Shown here in pieces: positions 33,576 to 46,200 of a stretch of 64,000 nucleotides of DNA. The notes under the pieces are model-generated. The model searched no databases, was not told the DNA's origin, and saw only the letters and a program-made list of their open reading frames with translations. Numbering within the stretch: the first letter of the stretch is position 1; each line of letters opens with the position of its first letter. The translations under genes were made by a program, and so were the position numbers. The stretch comes from Eutreptiella sp. 'Long Island Sound 2002' (Eukaryota > Euglenozoa > Euglenophyceae > Eutreptiales > Eutreptiaceae). The stretch spans positions 106,149,367-106,213,366 of the forward strand of contig OZ038381.1 of the NCBI GenBank assembly GCA_964036045.1, read 5' to 3'.

Positions 33576-34355
33576 GGTGGACCCGAACAAGGGATTCGTG
33601 CTACGGACAGACGCCTCAGACTATGCTGTAGGGGCAGTCCTCGAGCAAGTCCGGGATGACGGGTCGCACGTACCTGTGGCGCTTTGGAGCCGGATCCTGG
33701 CTGAGCGCCAACGTCGAACCTGGACTGCGAGGGAGAAGGAGACATACGCCATTGTTTGTGCGCTCAGGAAGTGGTCTGGCCAGATCGGATTACAACCGGT
33801 GGTGGTTTGTACGGACCATCAGTCCTTACAGAGCTGGCACAAGGAGCACGTCGACACCCCCTCGGGACCGGCGGCAAGGAGGGCCCGGTGGCACGAGACG
33901 TTCGCCAAGTTCGACCTCAGCGTCGTATATGTCCCGGGGAAGGACAACACTGTGGCAGATTGGCCTACCCCGCTGGCAAGGCATGGATGGACATATCCAG
34001 CCATGGGGACGCCGAGGAGACCAAGGAGGCCAGAAGCATCATCGGGATGGAGAAGGCCATGGAGCAAGAGGGGGTCAAGTGCTTTGTGGTGATGGCAAAG
34101 CGTACAGACCTGGCCAAGTTCCGGGGCGCCCGAGTCCAAGCTATTCGAGAGGAAACCCTCGAGCAATGGATGGTGGCCCCCGTAGAGGTAGTCAGGTCGG
34201 TGCTGACAGAGGACTGGCCGGATGACTATGCGGCATCCGAACACTGGAGCAGGTACTGGAATGCCGTCAGCGCCCCGTCGGACGACGAATGGCCTGAGGG
34301 CTTGACCGAGGATGGGGACAAATTTTTTCTTCAAGGACAAGCTATTGGTCCCTGA
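33576..34355 (+). pseudogene. RNase H and integrase-linker region of pol, copy B
   Basis: LRTDASDYAVGAVLEQ and CTDHQSLQSWHKEH identify RNase H (piece from 33577). After VPGKDNTVAD a deletion of about 13 bp relative to copy A shifts the frame. The sequence continues in the 33756-34355 frame (AYPAGKAWMDISSHG ... TEDWPDDYAASEHWS) up to an extra T near 34326, which ends that frame. Confidence 0.82.
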
Positions 34356-34749
34356 GAACCGAATGGAGGAGCTCATTGACCACGGGCATAATGCCCAGCT
34401 CATGCATCCTGGTCGGGACAAGATGCAGCAGGATCTGGAGTGGCGCTTCAAGTTCCCACCAGGGTACTACGCCATCCTCGACAAATACTGCAGAGACTGC
34501 GCCGTGTGTCGGGCCACGAAAAGCCCCAACCATTCCACAGCGGGCAACCCGGTGTATACGGCTATACCGGAGGCCCCTATGCGGTCTGTGGCCATGGATG
34601 TATTCGCCATGCCTGAGGTCACCGTGGAAGGAGAGACCTACGACTGTGTCATCCTGGCGGTGGATAGGCACAGCGGGTATATCCTTGCGGTCCCTGGCAA
34701 GAAGTCCAAGAAGAAGGACAAGAAGGACAAGCATGGAGTTGGTCTGTAG
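34312..34749 (+). pseudogene. integrase N-terminal zinc module and first catalytic Asp, copy B left copy
   Basis: It contains the H-H-C-C module (HNAQLMHPGRDKM ... CRDCAVC) and AMDVFAM with the first catalytic Asp. It ends at TAG 34747-34749, which is CAG in the duplicate copy. This segment belongs to the ~0.86 kb that recurs at 47861-48735. Confidence 0.85.
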
Positions 34750-35022
34750 GCCAAGACCGTCGCTAATGCCATGATCAGGCATTGGCTGACGATCTTTATT
34801 TGTCCCAGCTGTCATCTGCAGCGATCGGGGCAGTCAATTTGTGGGGACGTGGTTCAAGACGATGTGCAAGCACATCGGGATTCGGCACGCCAAGACCGTG
34901 GCGTATCACAGCCGGTCGAATGGCCGGGCTGAGGTGGCCGGGCGGCCGATGTTCGAAAGGTTCTGCCAGCTGCACATTGACAAACCGGGCCGGAATTGGT
35001 ACAATTCGCTGTGGAGAGGTTT
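34750..35022 (+). pseudogene. integrase core, copy B left copy, truncated by the 12.8-kb block
   Basis: The sequence aligns with the second Asp and the Glu of the D-D-E core of copy A. A one-base gain (ACGATCTTTATTTGTCC against ACGATTTGTGATGTCC) puts them out of frame. The identical gain is present in the other copy at about 48505. Similarity to the element ends after the sequence encoding WYNSLWR, near 35022. Confidence 0.8.
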
Positions 35023-35900
35023 GAGGTTTGAGGTTCGATTTTGCGGGTACTAGACGCCTTTCGGCCCGGGGGAACCACCTGGTCGGGCCAGGTGGGTGGG
35101 GTGGGTGGGGGTAAGGGCGGCCGCGTCCGCAGCCTCATCTGACTCCTCCTTGTTTGTTTTACATGGTTGCCGCCTCTGGCAGGAAGGAGTGCTCTCCACC
35201 ATCAGTTCCCCTGGCGACCCCTGTCTCACCTCACGGCCGAGAACTTCAACCAGGTTCCCTTGGGGCATGACCGGTGGTAGGCTCCCTTCAGTCGCTGCCC
35301 TCACGGTTTCAGCTCCTTTCGGTCACCCTTTGAAGGATCCCCCGGCCTTCCCCCCCAAGCACAGCCTATTGGGCGCCTGCAGGCGGGTTTCCTGTGGATA
35401 GCCCTCGCCGACAGCGGAGCATTTCTCTCTGTCAACCACATTCCACCACTCCCCATCCCTCACGGGCTGCAGTACCCACTCGGCTCCCGGATGCACTTGG
35501 TTTTCGTCCATCCACGGCTGGAGGCCAGGGGGGGACCCTTTCCACGTTCCCCCTGGTCCCGCTCACGCGTGAACCTACGTGTACTCAGGCCATTTACCCG
35601 GGGATCTCAAGGTCAACCCTCACCCCTGCGGACACCTCACGGCCGTCCAGGAGTTCAGGGCATTTTCCCGACTTCCCGTGGCCAGGCTCCCCATGGTTGG
35701 CCCACGGTCCACCACTCCATGGCGACTGGTTTCCCATTCCCATGGGGCTGTTGCTTGGCGCTTTCGGCCTCCCTGCCCTTCCCATGTCCCATTCCCCGTT
35801 GCCTCATCCCGGCACCGGCCCGTTCCCAGCGTCCCATGGACTCCCTACCCCTTCGGGCAGTTGTGCGGCCCTAGCCACACGCCCTTCCCCGCCCCGTCCT
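35023..35900. other. left part of the foreign block: C-rich DNA without a recognised gene
   Basis: It starts with a short GTTTGAGGTTTGAGGTTCG doublet at the junction. Open frames exist on both strands because of base composition; none resembles a known protein. Confidence 0.5.
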
Positions 35901-36240
35901 CTTGTCCCTGCACCCCGTGTTTATACCCCACCGGGTCGCCTGCTACCCTGTGGCGCTGGCCCACTAGGGCCTCTTCCTTCCAGGGACGGTTTCGTGCGCC
36001 TAGCACGGGTCGCTCACTTCCCGCCCCCGTCCCTTTCCCCTGTGCCGCGGTCCTGGCCCAATCCCCCGGGCTGTCTTGCAGCCCCATCCCATCCCTCATC
36101 CCGTGTTTATACCCCACCGGGCCGCCAGCAACCCCGTGGCGCGGGCCCACTGGATCCTCATCCATCCGGGGACCGTTTCGTGCGCCTAGCACGGGTCGCT
36201 CCCCTCCCTCCCCCGCCCCTCTCTCCTGTGCCGTCTCCCT
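35900..36240 (+). repeat. ~186-bp direct repeat, two units
   Basis: TGTTTATACCCCACCGGG begins at about 35918 and again at about 36104. Both units then share CGTTTCGTGCGCCTAGCACG followed by GGTCGCTC, and a C-rich tail. Confidence 0.75.
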
Positions 36241-37290
36241 AGCTGTCCTAGTCACCTGGGGCCGTCGCGTGGCCCTAGCCACTCGTCCTTTTCTGTCCTG
36301 CCTCCTTGTGGTGTTGTCCGCGTTTGTTTCCCCCTTTTTTATTCTTTTTTCCGCCTTTTTTTTTTGTTTTTTTTTGCTTGGTTCCCTCCTCCCTGCATGC
36401 ACGCACAACATCACTGCATCGCCATCTCGTTTCTCTTTGGTGCTCACGTCCAGTCCCTCCGCCATCCTGTGGCGTTGCCCCTGGCGGTCCCCGGCCATGC
36501 CGGGCGATCCAGCCATTCAGCCCGCGTTGCTGTACAAGTATCCGCTCTCTCCCCTCTCTACCCTCCCCTCCCCTCTGTCTCCTGCCCGCCCTCTTAGTGT
36601 TGTTCGGGCCAGGTGATATCCTCCGCACCGGGTCCTAGTGGGGGGTTCTCCAAGACGCACCTCCTGCCTGGTGGCGGAGTCCCGCCCCGGCTTCCCCATT
36701 TCGCCACTCCCCGGTCAGTGCATCAATTCGCAGCCGTGGCTGCGGGCGCTTACCCACTTCGTTGCCCCCCTAATGCGTGGTCGCCCGGGCCCGTGCTACT
36801 GGCTTGTCGCCAGTGGGACCCCCTTGGGCTGGCGCGGAGGCTGCCTAGCCTAGGGGCTGGGGCGTGGCGCAGTGCGCCACTACTGCCTTGGCGGGTGCAG
36901 TGCCCCGTCCGTGTGTGCGCGGCGCTCGCGGCCGGTGCAGGGGGCTCGGGCCGGTACCTGGTGTTGTGTCTCTCCCGTTTCCCCCTTCCCGCCCCGCGTG
37001 TCCCACGCTGCGTGTGGCGGGCCGTCCCGTCCGGGTGTCCCTTACCCTCGCTTGCTGGTACGCCATTCCACGCGGTCTGTGCGTTCCGTGAGCTCGGTCC
37101 GGTTGCCCTTCTGGTAGTCCCCGGGTGCCCTCTGCGTGTGTGTGCGCTCGCGCTCCCGCGGCGTCCGCTCCCCCCCCCCTGGGTGGTGTGGCGTGCGCAC
37201 CTCGCACGGTCCCGGCACTGGGCGCTGGTAGGGCCGTTCAACGTGGTCCGTGCCCCTCTGCATGTCCTGCCCCGGTCTCCTGCTCCGTCT
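36241..37290. other. GC-rich DNA before the satellite; no recognised gene
   Basis: It includes a T-rich tract (about 36330-36380) and GC-rich sequence that gradually takes on satellite-like motifs. Long frames on both strands (for example 36613-37647) overlap each other and show no family signature. Confidence 0.45.
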
Positions 37291-40200
37291 GGCGTGCTTG
37301 GGGGGGGGCGGTCCGGTCCCGGTTCCCCCCTACCTGGCTTGGCCTGCACGCCCTGTGGGGGCTGCGTGCCGCGGGGTTGGTGGGGGGCCGTCCCCGGGGG
37401 GGGGGTGGCCTGCCACTGTTGTGAGGGGCGTCTGGTGTCAGGCGCTGTCCCTCCCCCGACCGCCCATCCTCTGGAGCGGGGAGCCGGGGTACCGCGACCC
37501 GTGTGTTCCGGGTGCGGTCGGTCTGGGCGTGGGGACCCAGCACCAGTCTCACAGCGTGCGCCCTTGCGGGCCGGCGTTGCTCGCTGTGGGGGTGGCGGAA
37601 GGGCGTCCCCGGGGGGGGTGCCTTCCACCGCTGTGAGGGGCGTCTGAGGTCAGGCGCTCCCCCTGCCCCGACTGCCCGCCCACTGGGCGGGCTGTTGGGG
37701 TCCGCCACCCATGTGCTGTGGGCGCGGGTGTGTGGGTGTGGGGGCCCAAAACTGTCCCCTTGGCCTGCATGCCCTGTGAACGCTGCGTGCCGCGGGGGTG
37801 GTGGGGGGCCGTCCCCGGGGGGGTGGCCTGCCACCGTTGTCAGGGGCGTCTGGTGTCAGGCGCTGTCCCTCCCCCGGCCGCCCGTCCTCTCGGGCGGGCA
37901 GCCGGGGTTCCGCGACCCGTGTGTCCCGCCAGCGGTCAGTGCGGGCGTGGGGACCGAGCACCGGCCCCACAGCGTGCGCCCTTGCGGGCTGGCGTTGCTC
38001 GCTGTGGGGGTGGCGGAAGGGCGTTCCCAGGGGGGTGCCTTCCGGCGTTGTGAGGGGCGTCTGTGGTCAGGCGCCCCCCCTCCCTGAACTGCCCGTCCAC
38101 TGGGCGGGCTGTTGGGGTCCGCCACCCACATGCTGTGGGCGCGGGCGTGTGGGTGTGGGGGCCCAACACTGTCCCCTTGGCCTGCATGCCCTGTGGGGGC
38201 TGCGTGCTACGGGGGTGGTGGGGGGCTGTCCCTTGGGGGGGTGGCCTGCCACCGTTGTGAGGAACGTCTGGTGTCATGTGCTGTCCCTCCCCCGGCCGCC
38301 CGTCCTCTGGAGCAGGCAGCCAGGGTTCCGCGACCCGTGTGTTCCGGGTGCGATCGGTGCGGGCGTGGGGACCCAGCACCGGCCCCACAGGGTGCGCCCT
38401 TGCGGGCCGGCGTTGCTCGCTGTGGGGGTGGCGGAAGGGCGTCCCCGAGGGGGGGTGCCTTCCACCATTGTGAGGGGCGTCTGAGGTCAGGCGCTGTCCC
38501 TCCACCGACTGCCCGCCCACTGGGCAGGCTGTCAGGGTCCGCCACCCACGTGCTGTGGGCGCGGGTGTGTGGGTGTGGGGGCCCAACACTGTCCCCTTGG
38601 CCTGCACGCCCTTGGAGGCTGCGTGCCGCGGGGGTGCTGGGGGGCCGTCCCCGGGGGGGGGTGGCCTGCCACCGTTGTGAGGGGCGTCTGGTGTCAGGCG
38701 CTGTCCCTCCCCCGGCCGCCCGTCTTCTGGGGCGGGCGGCCGGGGTTCCGCGACCCGTGTGTCCCGGGTGCGGTCGGCGCGGGCGTGAGGACCCAGCACC
38801 GGCCCCACAGCGTGCGCCCTTGCGGGCCGGCGTTGCTCGCTGTGGGGGTTGCGGAGGGGGGTCCCCGGGGTAGGTGCCTTCCACCATTGTGAGGGGCGTC
38901 TGAGGTCAGGCGCCTGTCCCTCCCCCGACTGCCTGCCCACTGGGCGGGCTGTTGGGGTCCACCACCCACGTGCTGTGGGCGCGGGTGTGTGGGTGTGGGG
39001 GCCGGACACTGTCCCCTTGACCTGCATGCCCTGTGGGGGCTGCCTGCCGCGGGGGTGGTCGGGGGCTGTCCCTGGGGGGGGTGGCCTGCCAGCGTTTTGT
39101 GGGGCGTCTGGCGTCAGGCGCTGTCCCTCCCCCGGCCGCCCGTCCTCTGGAGCGGGCAGCCGGGGTTCCGCGACCCGTGTGTCCCGGGTGCGGTCGGTGC
39201 GGGCGATGGGACCCAGCACCGGCCCCACAACGTGCGCCCTTGCGGGCCGGCGTTGCTCGCTGTGGGGGTGGCGGAAGGGCGTCCCCGGGGGGGATGCCTT
39301 CCACCATTGTGAGGGGCGTCTGGTGAAAGGCGCTGTCCCTCCCCCGGCCGCCCGTCCTCTGGAGCGGGCAGCCGGGGTTCCGCGACCCGTGTGTCCCGGG
39401 TGCGGTCGATGCGGGCGTGGGGACCCAGCACCGGCCCCACAACGTGCGCCCTTGCGGGCCGGCGTTGCTCGCTGTGGGGGTGGCGGAAGGGCGTCCCCGG
39501 GGGGGGTGCCTTCCACCATTGTGAGGGGCGTCTGGTGTCAGGCGCTGTCCCTCCCCCGGCCGCCCGTCCTCTGGAGCGGGCAGCCGGGGTTCCGCGACCC
39601 GTGTGTTTCGGGTGCCGTCGTTGCGGGCGTGGGGACCCAGCACCGGCCCCACAGCGTGCGCTCTTGCGGGCCGCCGTTGCTCGCTGTGGAGGTTGCGGAA
39701 GGGCTTCCCCGGGGGGGGTGCCTTCCACCATTGTGAGGGGCGTCTGAGGTCAGGCGCTGTCCCTCCCCCGACTGCCTGCCCACTGGGCGGGCTGTTGAGG
39801 TCCACCACCCACGTGCTGTGGGCGCGGTTGTGCGGGTCTGGGGGCCCAAATTTTTCCCTTTGGCCTGCATGCCCTGTGGGGGCTGCGTGCCGCGGGGTTG
39901 GTCGGGGGCTGTTTCCGGGGGGGGTGGCCTGCCACCGTTGTGTGGGGCGACTGGTGTCAGGCGCTGTCCCTCTCCCGGCCGCCCGTCCTCTGGAGCGGGT
40001 AGCCAGGGTTCCGCGACCCGTGTGTCCCGGGTGCGGTCGGTGCGGGCGTGGGGACCCAGCACCGGCCCCACAGCGTGCGCCCTTGCGGGCCGGCGTTGCT
40101 CGCTGTGGGGGTTGCGGAAGGGCTTCCCCGGGGGGGGTGCCTTCCACCATTGTGAGGGGCGTCTGAGGTCAGGTAGTGTCCCTCCCCAGACTGCCTGCCC

Positions 40201-43200
40201 ACTGGGCGGGCTGTTGGGGTCCACCACCCACGTGCTGTGGGCGCGGGTGTGCGGGTCTGGGGGCCCAAATTTTTCCCTTTGGCCTGCATGCCCTGTGGGG
40301 GCTGCGTGCCGCGGGGGTGGTCGGGGGCTGTTTCCCGGGGGGGTGGCCTGCCACCGTTGTGTGGGGCGTCTGGTGTCCGGCGCTGTCCCTCCCCCGGCCG
40401 CCCGTCCTCTGGAGCGGGCAGCCGGGGTTCCGCGACCCGTGTGTCCCAGGTGCGGTCCGTGCGGGCGTGGGGACCCAGCACCGGCCCCACAACGTGCGCC
40501 CTTGCGGGCCGGCGTTGCTCGCTGTGGGGGTGGCGGAAGGGCGTCCCCGGGGGGGGTGCCTTCCACCATTGTGAGGGGCGTCTGAGGTCAGGCGCTGTCC
40601 CTCCCCCGACTGCCCGCCCACTGGGCGGGCTGTTGGGGTCCGCCACCCACGTGCCGTGGGCGCAGGTGTGTGGGTGTGGGGGCCCAACACTGTCCCCTTG
40701 GCCTGCATGCCCTGTGGGGGCTGCGTGCCGCGGGGGGGGTGGGGGGCCCTCCCCGGGGGGGCCGGCCTGCCACCGTTGTGAGGGGTGTCTGGTGTCAGGC
40801 GCTGTCCCTCCCCCGGCCGCCCGTCCTCTGGAGCGGGCAGCCGGGGGTCCGCGACCCGTGTGTCCCGGGTGCGGTCGGTGCGGGCGTGGGGACCCAGCAG
40901 AGGCCCCACAGCGTGCGCCCTTGCGGGCCGGCGTTGCTCGCTGAGGGGGTGGCGGAAGGGCGTCCCCTGGGGGGGTGCCTTCCACCATTGTGAGGGGCGT
41001 CTGAGGTCAGGCGCTGTCCCTCTCCCGACTGTCTGCCCACTGGGCGGGCTGTTGGGGTCCGCCACCCACGTGCTGTGGGCGCGGGTGTGCGGGTCTGGGG
41101 GCCCAAATTTTTCCCTTTGGCCTGCATGCCCTGTGGGGGCTGCGTGCCGCGGGGGTGGTCGGGGGCTGTTTCCGGGGGGGCTGGCCTGCCAACGTTGTGT
41201 GGGGCGTCTCGTGTCAGGCGCTGTCCCTCCCCCGGCCGCCCGTCCTCTGGAGCGGGCAGCCGGGGTTCCGCGACCTGTGTGTCCCGGGTGCGGTCGGTGC
41301 GGGCTTGGGGACCCAGCACCGGCCCCACAACGTGCGCCCTTGCGGGCCGGCGTTGCTCGCTGTGGGGGTGGCGGAAGGGCGTCCCCGGGGGGGGTGCCTT
41401 CCACCATTGTGAGGGGCGTCTGAGGTCAGGCCCTGTCCCTCTCCCGGCTGCCCGCCCTCTGGGCGGGCTGTCCGGGTCCGCCACCCACGTGCACTGGGCG
41501 CGGGTGTGTGGGTGTGGGGGCCCAACACTGTCCCCTTGGCCTGCATGCCCTGTGGGGGCTGCGTGCCGCGGGGGTTGGGCGGGGCCGTCCCCGGGGGGGG
41601 TGGCCCGCCACTGTTGGGAGTGGTGTCTGGTGTCAGGCGCTGTCCCTCCCCCGGCCGCCCGTCCTCTGGAGCAGGCAGCCGGGGTTCCGCGACCCGTGTA
41701 TCCCGGGTGCGGTCGGTGCGGGCGTGGGGACCCAGCACCGGCCCCACAACGTGCGCCCTTGCGGGCCGGCGTTGCTCGCTGTGGGGGTGGCGGAAGGGCG
41801 TCCCCGGGGGGGGTGCCTTCGACCATTGTGAGGGGCGTCTGAGGTCAGGCGCTGTGCCTCCGCCGACTGCCCGCCCACTGGGCGGGCTGTTGGGGTCCGC
41901 CACCCACGTGCTGTGGGCGCGGGTGTGTGGGTGCGGGGGCCCAACACTGTCTGCTTGGCCTGCATGCCCTGTGGGGGCTGCCTGCCGCAGGGGTGGTCGG
42001 GGGCCGTCCCCGGGGGGGTGGCCCGCCATAGTTGTGAGGGGCGTCTGGTGTCAGGGGCTGTCCCTTCCCCGGCCGCCCATCCTCTGGAGCGGGCAGCCGG
42101 GGTTCCGCGACCCGTGTGTCCCGGGTGCGGTCAGTGCGGGCGTGGGGACCCAGCACCGGCCCCACGGCGTGCGCCCTTGCGGGCCGGCGTTGCTCGCTGT
42201 GGGGGTGGCGGAAGGGCGTCCCCGAGGGGGGGTGTCTTCCACCATTGTGAGGGGCGTCTGAGGTCAGGCGCTGTCCCTCCCCCGACTGCCCGCCCACTGG
42301 GCGGGCTGTTGGGGTCCGCCACCCACGTGCCGTGGGCGCGGCCGAGTGGGTGTGGGGGCCCAACACTGTCCCCTTGGCCTGCATGCCCCGTGGGGGCTGC
42401 GTGCCGCGGCGGTGGTGGGGGGCAGTCCCCGGGGGGGCTGGCCTGCCACCGTTGTGAGGGGCGTCTGGTGTCAGACGCTGTCCCTCCCCCGGCCGCAAGT
42501 CCTCTGGAGCGGGCAGCCGGGGTTCCGCGACCCCTGTGTCCCGGGTGCGGTCGGTGCGGGCGATGGGACCCAGCACCGGCCCCACAACGTGCGCCCTTGC
42601 GGGCCGGCGTTGCTCGCTGTGGGGGTGGCGGAAGGGCGTCCCCGGGGGGGGTGTCTTCCACCATTGTGAGGGGCGTCTGAGGTCAGGCGCTGTCCCTCCC
42701 CCAACTGCCTGCCCACTGGGCGGGCTGTTGGGGTCCGCCAGCCACGTGCTGTGGGGGCGGGTGTGCGGGTGTGGGGGCCCAAATTTTTCCCTTTGGCCTG
42801 CATGCCCTGTGGGGGCTGCGTGCCGCGGGGGTAGTCGGGGGCTGTCCCCGGGGGGGCCGGCCTGCCACCGTTGTGAGGGGTGTCTGGTGTCAGGCGCTGT
42901 CCCTCCCCCGGCCGCCCGTTCTCTGGAGCGGGCAGCCGGGGGTCCGCGACCCGTGTGTCCCGGGTGCGGTCGGTGCGGGCGTGGGGACCCAGCAGAGGCC
43001 CCACAGCGTGCGCCCTTGCGGGCCGGCGTTGCTCGCTGTGGGGGTGGCGGAAGGGCGTCCCCGGGGGGGGGTGTCTTCCACCATTGAGAGGGGCGTCTGA
43101 GGTCAGGCGCTGTCCCTCTCCCGACTGTCTGCCCACTGGGCGGGCTGTTGGGGTCCGCCACCCACGTGCTGTGGGCGCGGGTGTGCGGGTCTGGGGGCCC

Positions 43201-46200
43201 AAATTTTTCCCTTTGGCCTGCATGCCCTGTGGGGGCTGCGTGCCGCGGGGGTGGTCGGGGGCTGTTTCCGGGGGGGCTGGCCTGCCACCGTTGTGTGGGG
43301 CGTCTCGTGTCAGGCGCTGTCCCTCCCCCGGCCGCCCGTCCTCTGGAGCGGGCAGCCGGGGTTCCGCGACCCGTGTGTCCCGGGTGCGGTCGGTGCGGGC
43401 GTGGGGACCCAGCACCAGCCCCACAACGTGCGCCCTTGCGGGCCGGCGTTGCTCGCTGTGGGGGTGGCGGAAGGGCGTCCCCGGGGGGGGTGCCTTCCAC
43501 CATTGTGAGGAGCGTCTGAGGTCAGGAGCTATCCCTCTCCCGACTGCCCGCCCTCTGGGCGGGCTGTCCGGGTCCGCCACCCACGTGCTGTGGGCACGGG
43601 TGTGTGGGTCTGGGGGCCCAACACTGTCCCCTTGGCCTGCATGCCCTGTGGGGGCTGCGTGCCGCGGGGGTGGGGCGGGGCCGTCCCCGGGGGGGGTGGC
43701 CCGCCACTGTTGTGAGGGGTGTCTGGTGTCAGGCGCTGTTCCTCCCCCGGCCGCCCGTCCTCTGGAGCAGGCAGCCGGGGTTCCGCGACCCGTGTATCCC
43801 GGGTGCGGTCGGTGCGGGCGTGGGGACCCAGCACCGGCACCACAACGTGCGCCCTTGCGGGCCGGCGTTGCTCGCTGTGGGGGTGGCGGAAGGGCGTCCC
43901 CGGGGGGGGTGCCTTCCACCATTGTGAGGGGCGTCTGAGGTCAGGCGCTGTGCCTCTGCCGACTGCCCGCCCACTGGGCGGGCTGTTGGGGTCCGCCACC
44001 CACGTGCTGTGGGCGCGGGTGTGTGGGTGCGGGGGCCCAACACTGTCTGCTTGGCCTGCATGCCCTGTGGGGGCTGCGTGCCGCAGGGGTGGTGGGGGGC
44101 CGTCCCCGGGGGGATGGCCCGCCACCGTTGTGAGGGGCGTCTGGTGTCAGGGGCTGTCCCTCCCCCGGCCGCCCATCCTCTGGAGCGGGCAGCCGGGGTT
44201 CCGCGACCCGTGTGTCCCAGGTGCGGTGAGTGCGGGCGTGGGGACCCAGCACCGGCCCCACGGCGTGCGCCCTTGCGGGCCGGCGTTGCTCGCTGTGGGG
44301 GTGGCGGAAGGGCGTCCCCGAGGGGGGGTGTCTTCCACCATTGTGAGGGGCGTCTGAGTTCAGGCGCTGTCCCTCCCCCGACTGCCCGCCCACTGGGCGG
44401 GCTGTTGGGGTCCGCCACCCACGTGCCGTGGGCGCGGGTGTGTGGGTGTTGGGGCCCAACACTGTCCCCTTGGCCTGCATGCCCCGTGGGGGCTGCGTGC
44501 CGCGGGGGTGGTGGGGGGCAGTCCCCGGGGGGGGGTGGCCTGCCACCGTTGTGAGGGGCGTCTGGTGTCAGACGCTGTCCCTCCCCTGGCCGCAAGTCCT
44601 CTGGAGCGGGCAGCCGGGGTTCCGCGACCCCTGTGTCCCGGGTGCGGTCGGTGCGGGCATGGGGACCCAGCACAGGCCCCACAGCGTGCGCCCTTGCGGG
44701 CCGGCGTTGCTCGCTGTGGGGGTGGCGGAAGGGCGTCCCCGGGGGGGGTGCCTTCCACCATTGTGAGGGGCGTCTGAGGTCAGGCGCTGTCCCTCCCCCA
44801 ACTGCCTGCCCACTGGGCGGGCTGTTGGGGTCCGCCACCCACGTGCTGTGGGCGCGGGTGTGCGGGTGTGGGGGCCCAAATTTTTCCCTTTGGCCTGCAT
44901 GCCCTGTGGGGGCTGCGTGCCGCGGGGGTGGTCGGGGGCTGTCCCCGGGGGGGGTGGCCTGCCGGCATGGTGTGGGGCGTCTGGTGTCAGGCGCTGTCCC
45001 TTTCCCGGCCGCCCGTCCTCTGGAGCGGGCAGCCGGGGTTCCGCGACCCGTGTGTCCCGGGTGCGGTCGGTGCGGGCGTGAGGACCGAGCACCGGCCCCA
45101 CAACGTGCGCCCTTGCGGGACGGCGTTGCTCGCTGTGGGGCTGGCGGAAGGGCGTCCCCGGGGGGGGTGCCTTCCACCATTGTGAGGGGCGTCTGAGGTC
45201 AGGCGCTGTCCCTCTCCCGACTGCCCGCCCTCTGAGCGGGCTGTCGGGGTCCGCGACCCACTTGCTGTGGGCGCGGGTGTGTGGGTGTGGGGGCCCAACA
45301 CTGTCCCCTTGGCCTGCATGCCCTGTGGGGGCGGCGTGCTGTGGGGGTGGTGGGGGGCCGTCCCCGGGGGGTTGGCCCGCCACCGTTGTGAGGAGCGTCT
45401 GGTGTCAGGCGCTGTCCCTCCCCCGGCCGCCCATCCTCTGGAGCGGACAGCCGGGGTTCCGCGACCCGTGTGTCCCGGGTGCGGTCGGTGCGGGCGTGAG
45501 GACCCAGCACCGGTCCCACAACGTGCGCCCTTGCGGGCCGGAGTTGCTCGCTGTGGGGGTGGCGGAAGGGCGTCCCCCGGGGGGGGGTGCCTTCTACCAT
45601 TGTGAGGGGCGTCTGAGGTCAGGCGCTGTCCCTACCCCGACTGCCCGCCCACTGGGCGGGCTGTTGGGGTCCGCCACCCACGTGCCGTGGGCGCGGGTGT
45701 GTGGGTGTGGGGGCCCAACACTGTCCCCTTGGCCTGCATGCCCTGTGGGGGCTGCGTGCCGCGGGGGTGGTCGGGGCCCGGCCCCGGGGGGGTGGCCCGC
45801 CAACGTTGCGAGGGGCGTCTGGTGTCAGGCGCTGTCCCTCCCCCGGCCGCCCGTCCTCTGGAGCGGGCAGCCAGGGTTCCGCGACCGGTGTGTTCCGGGT
45901 GCGGCAGGAGCGGGCGTGTGGACCCAGCACCAGCCCCACAGCGTGCGCCCTTGCGGGCCGGCGTTGCTCGCTGTGGGGATGGCGGAAGGACGTCCCCGGG
46001 GGGGATGCCTTCCACCATTGTCAGCGGCGTCTGAGGTCGGGCGCTGTCCCTCTACCGACTGCCCGCCAACTGGGCGGGCCGTTAGGGTCCGCCACCCACG
46101 TGTTGTGGGCGCGGGTGTGTGGGTGTGGGGGCCCAACACTGTCCCCTCGGCCTGCATGCCCTGTGGGGGCTGCGTGCCGCGGGGGTGATGGGGGGCCGTC

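Noticed and set aside
34747-34749. UAG in the integrase as evidence for reassignment of UAG to Gln in this organism
   Set aside because: It is tempting because the duplicate copy has CAG, but a C-to-T mutation in a dead copy explains it, and UGA and UAA stops are equally common in the damaged frames.
36340-36380. T-rich tract at 36.35 kb as part of the A/T foldback family
   Set aside because: It lacks the GCGGAATA or AGATGC spacers and the inverted A arm.
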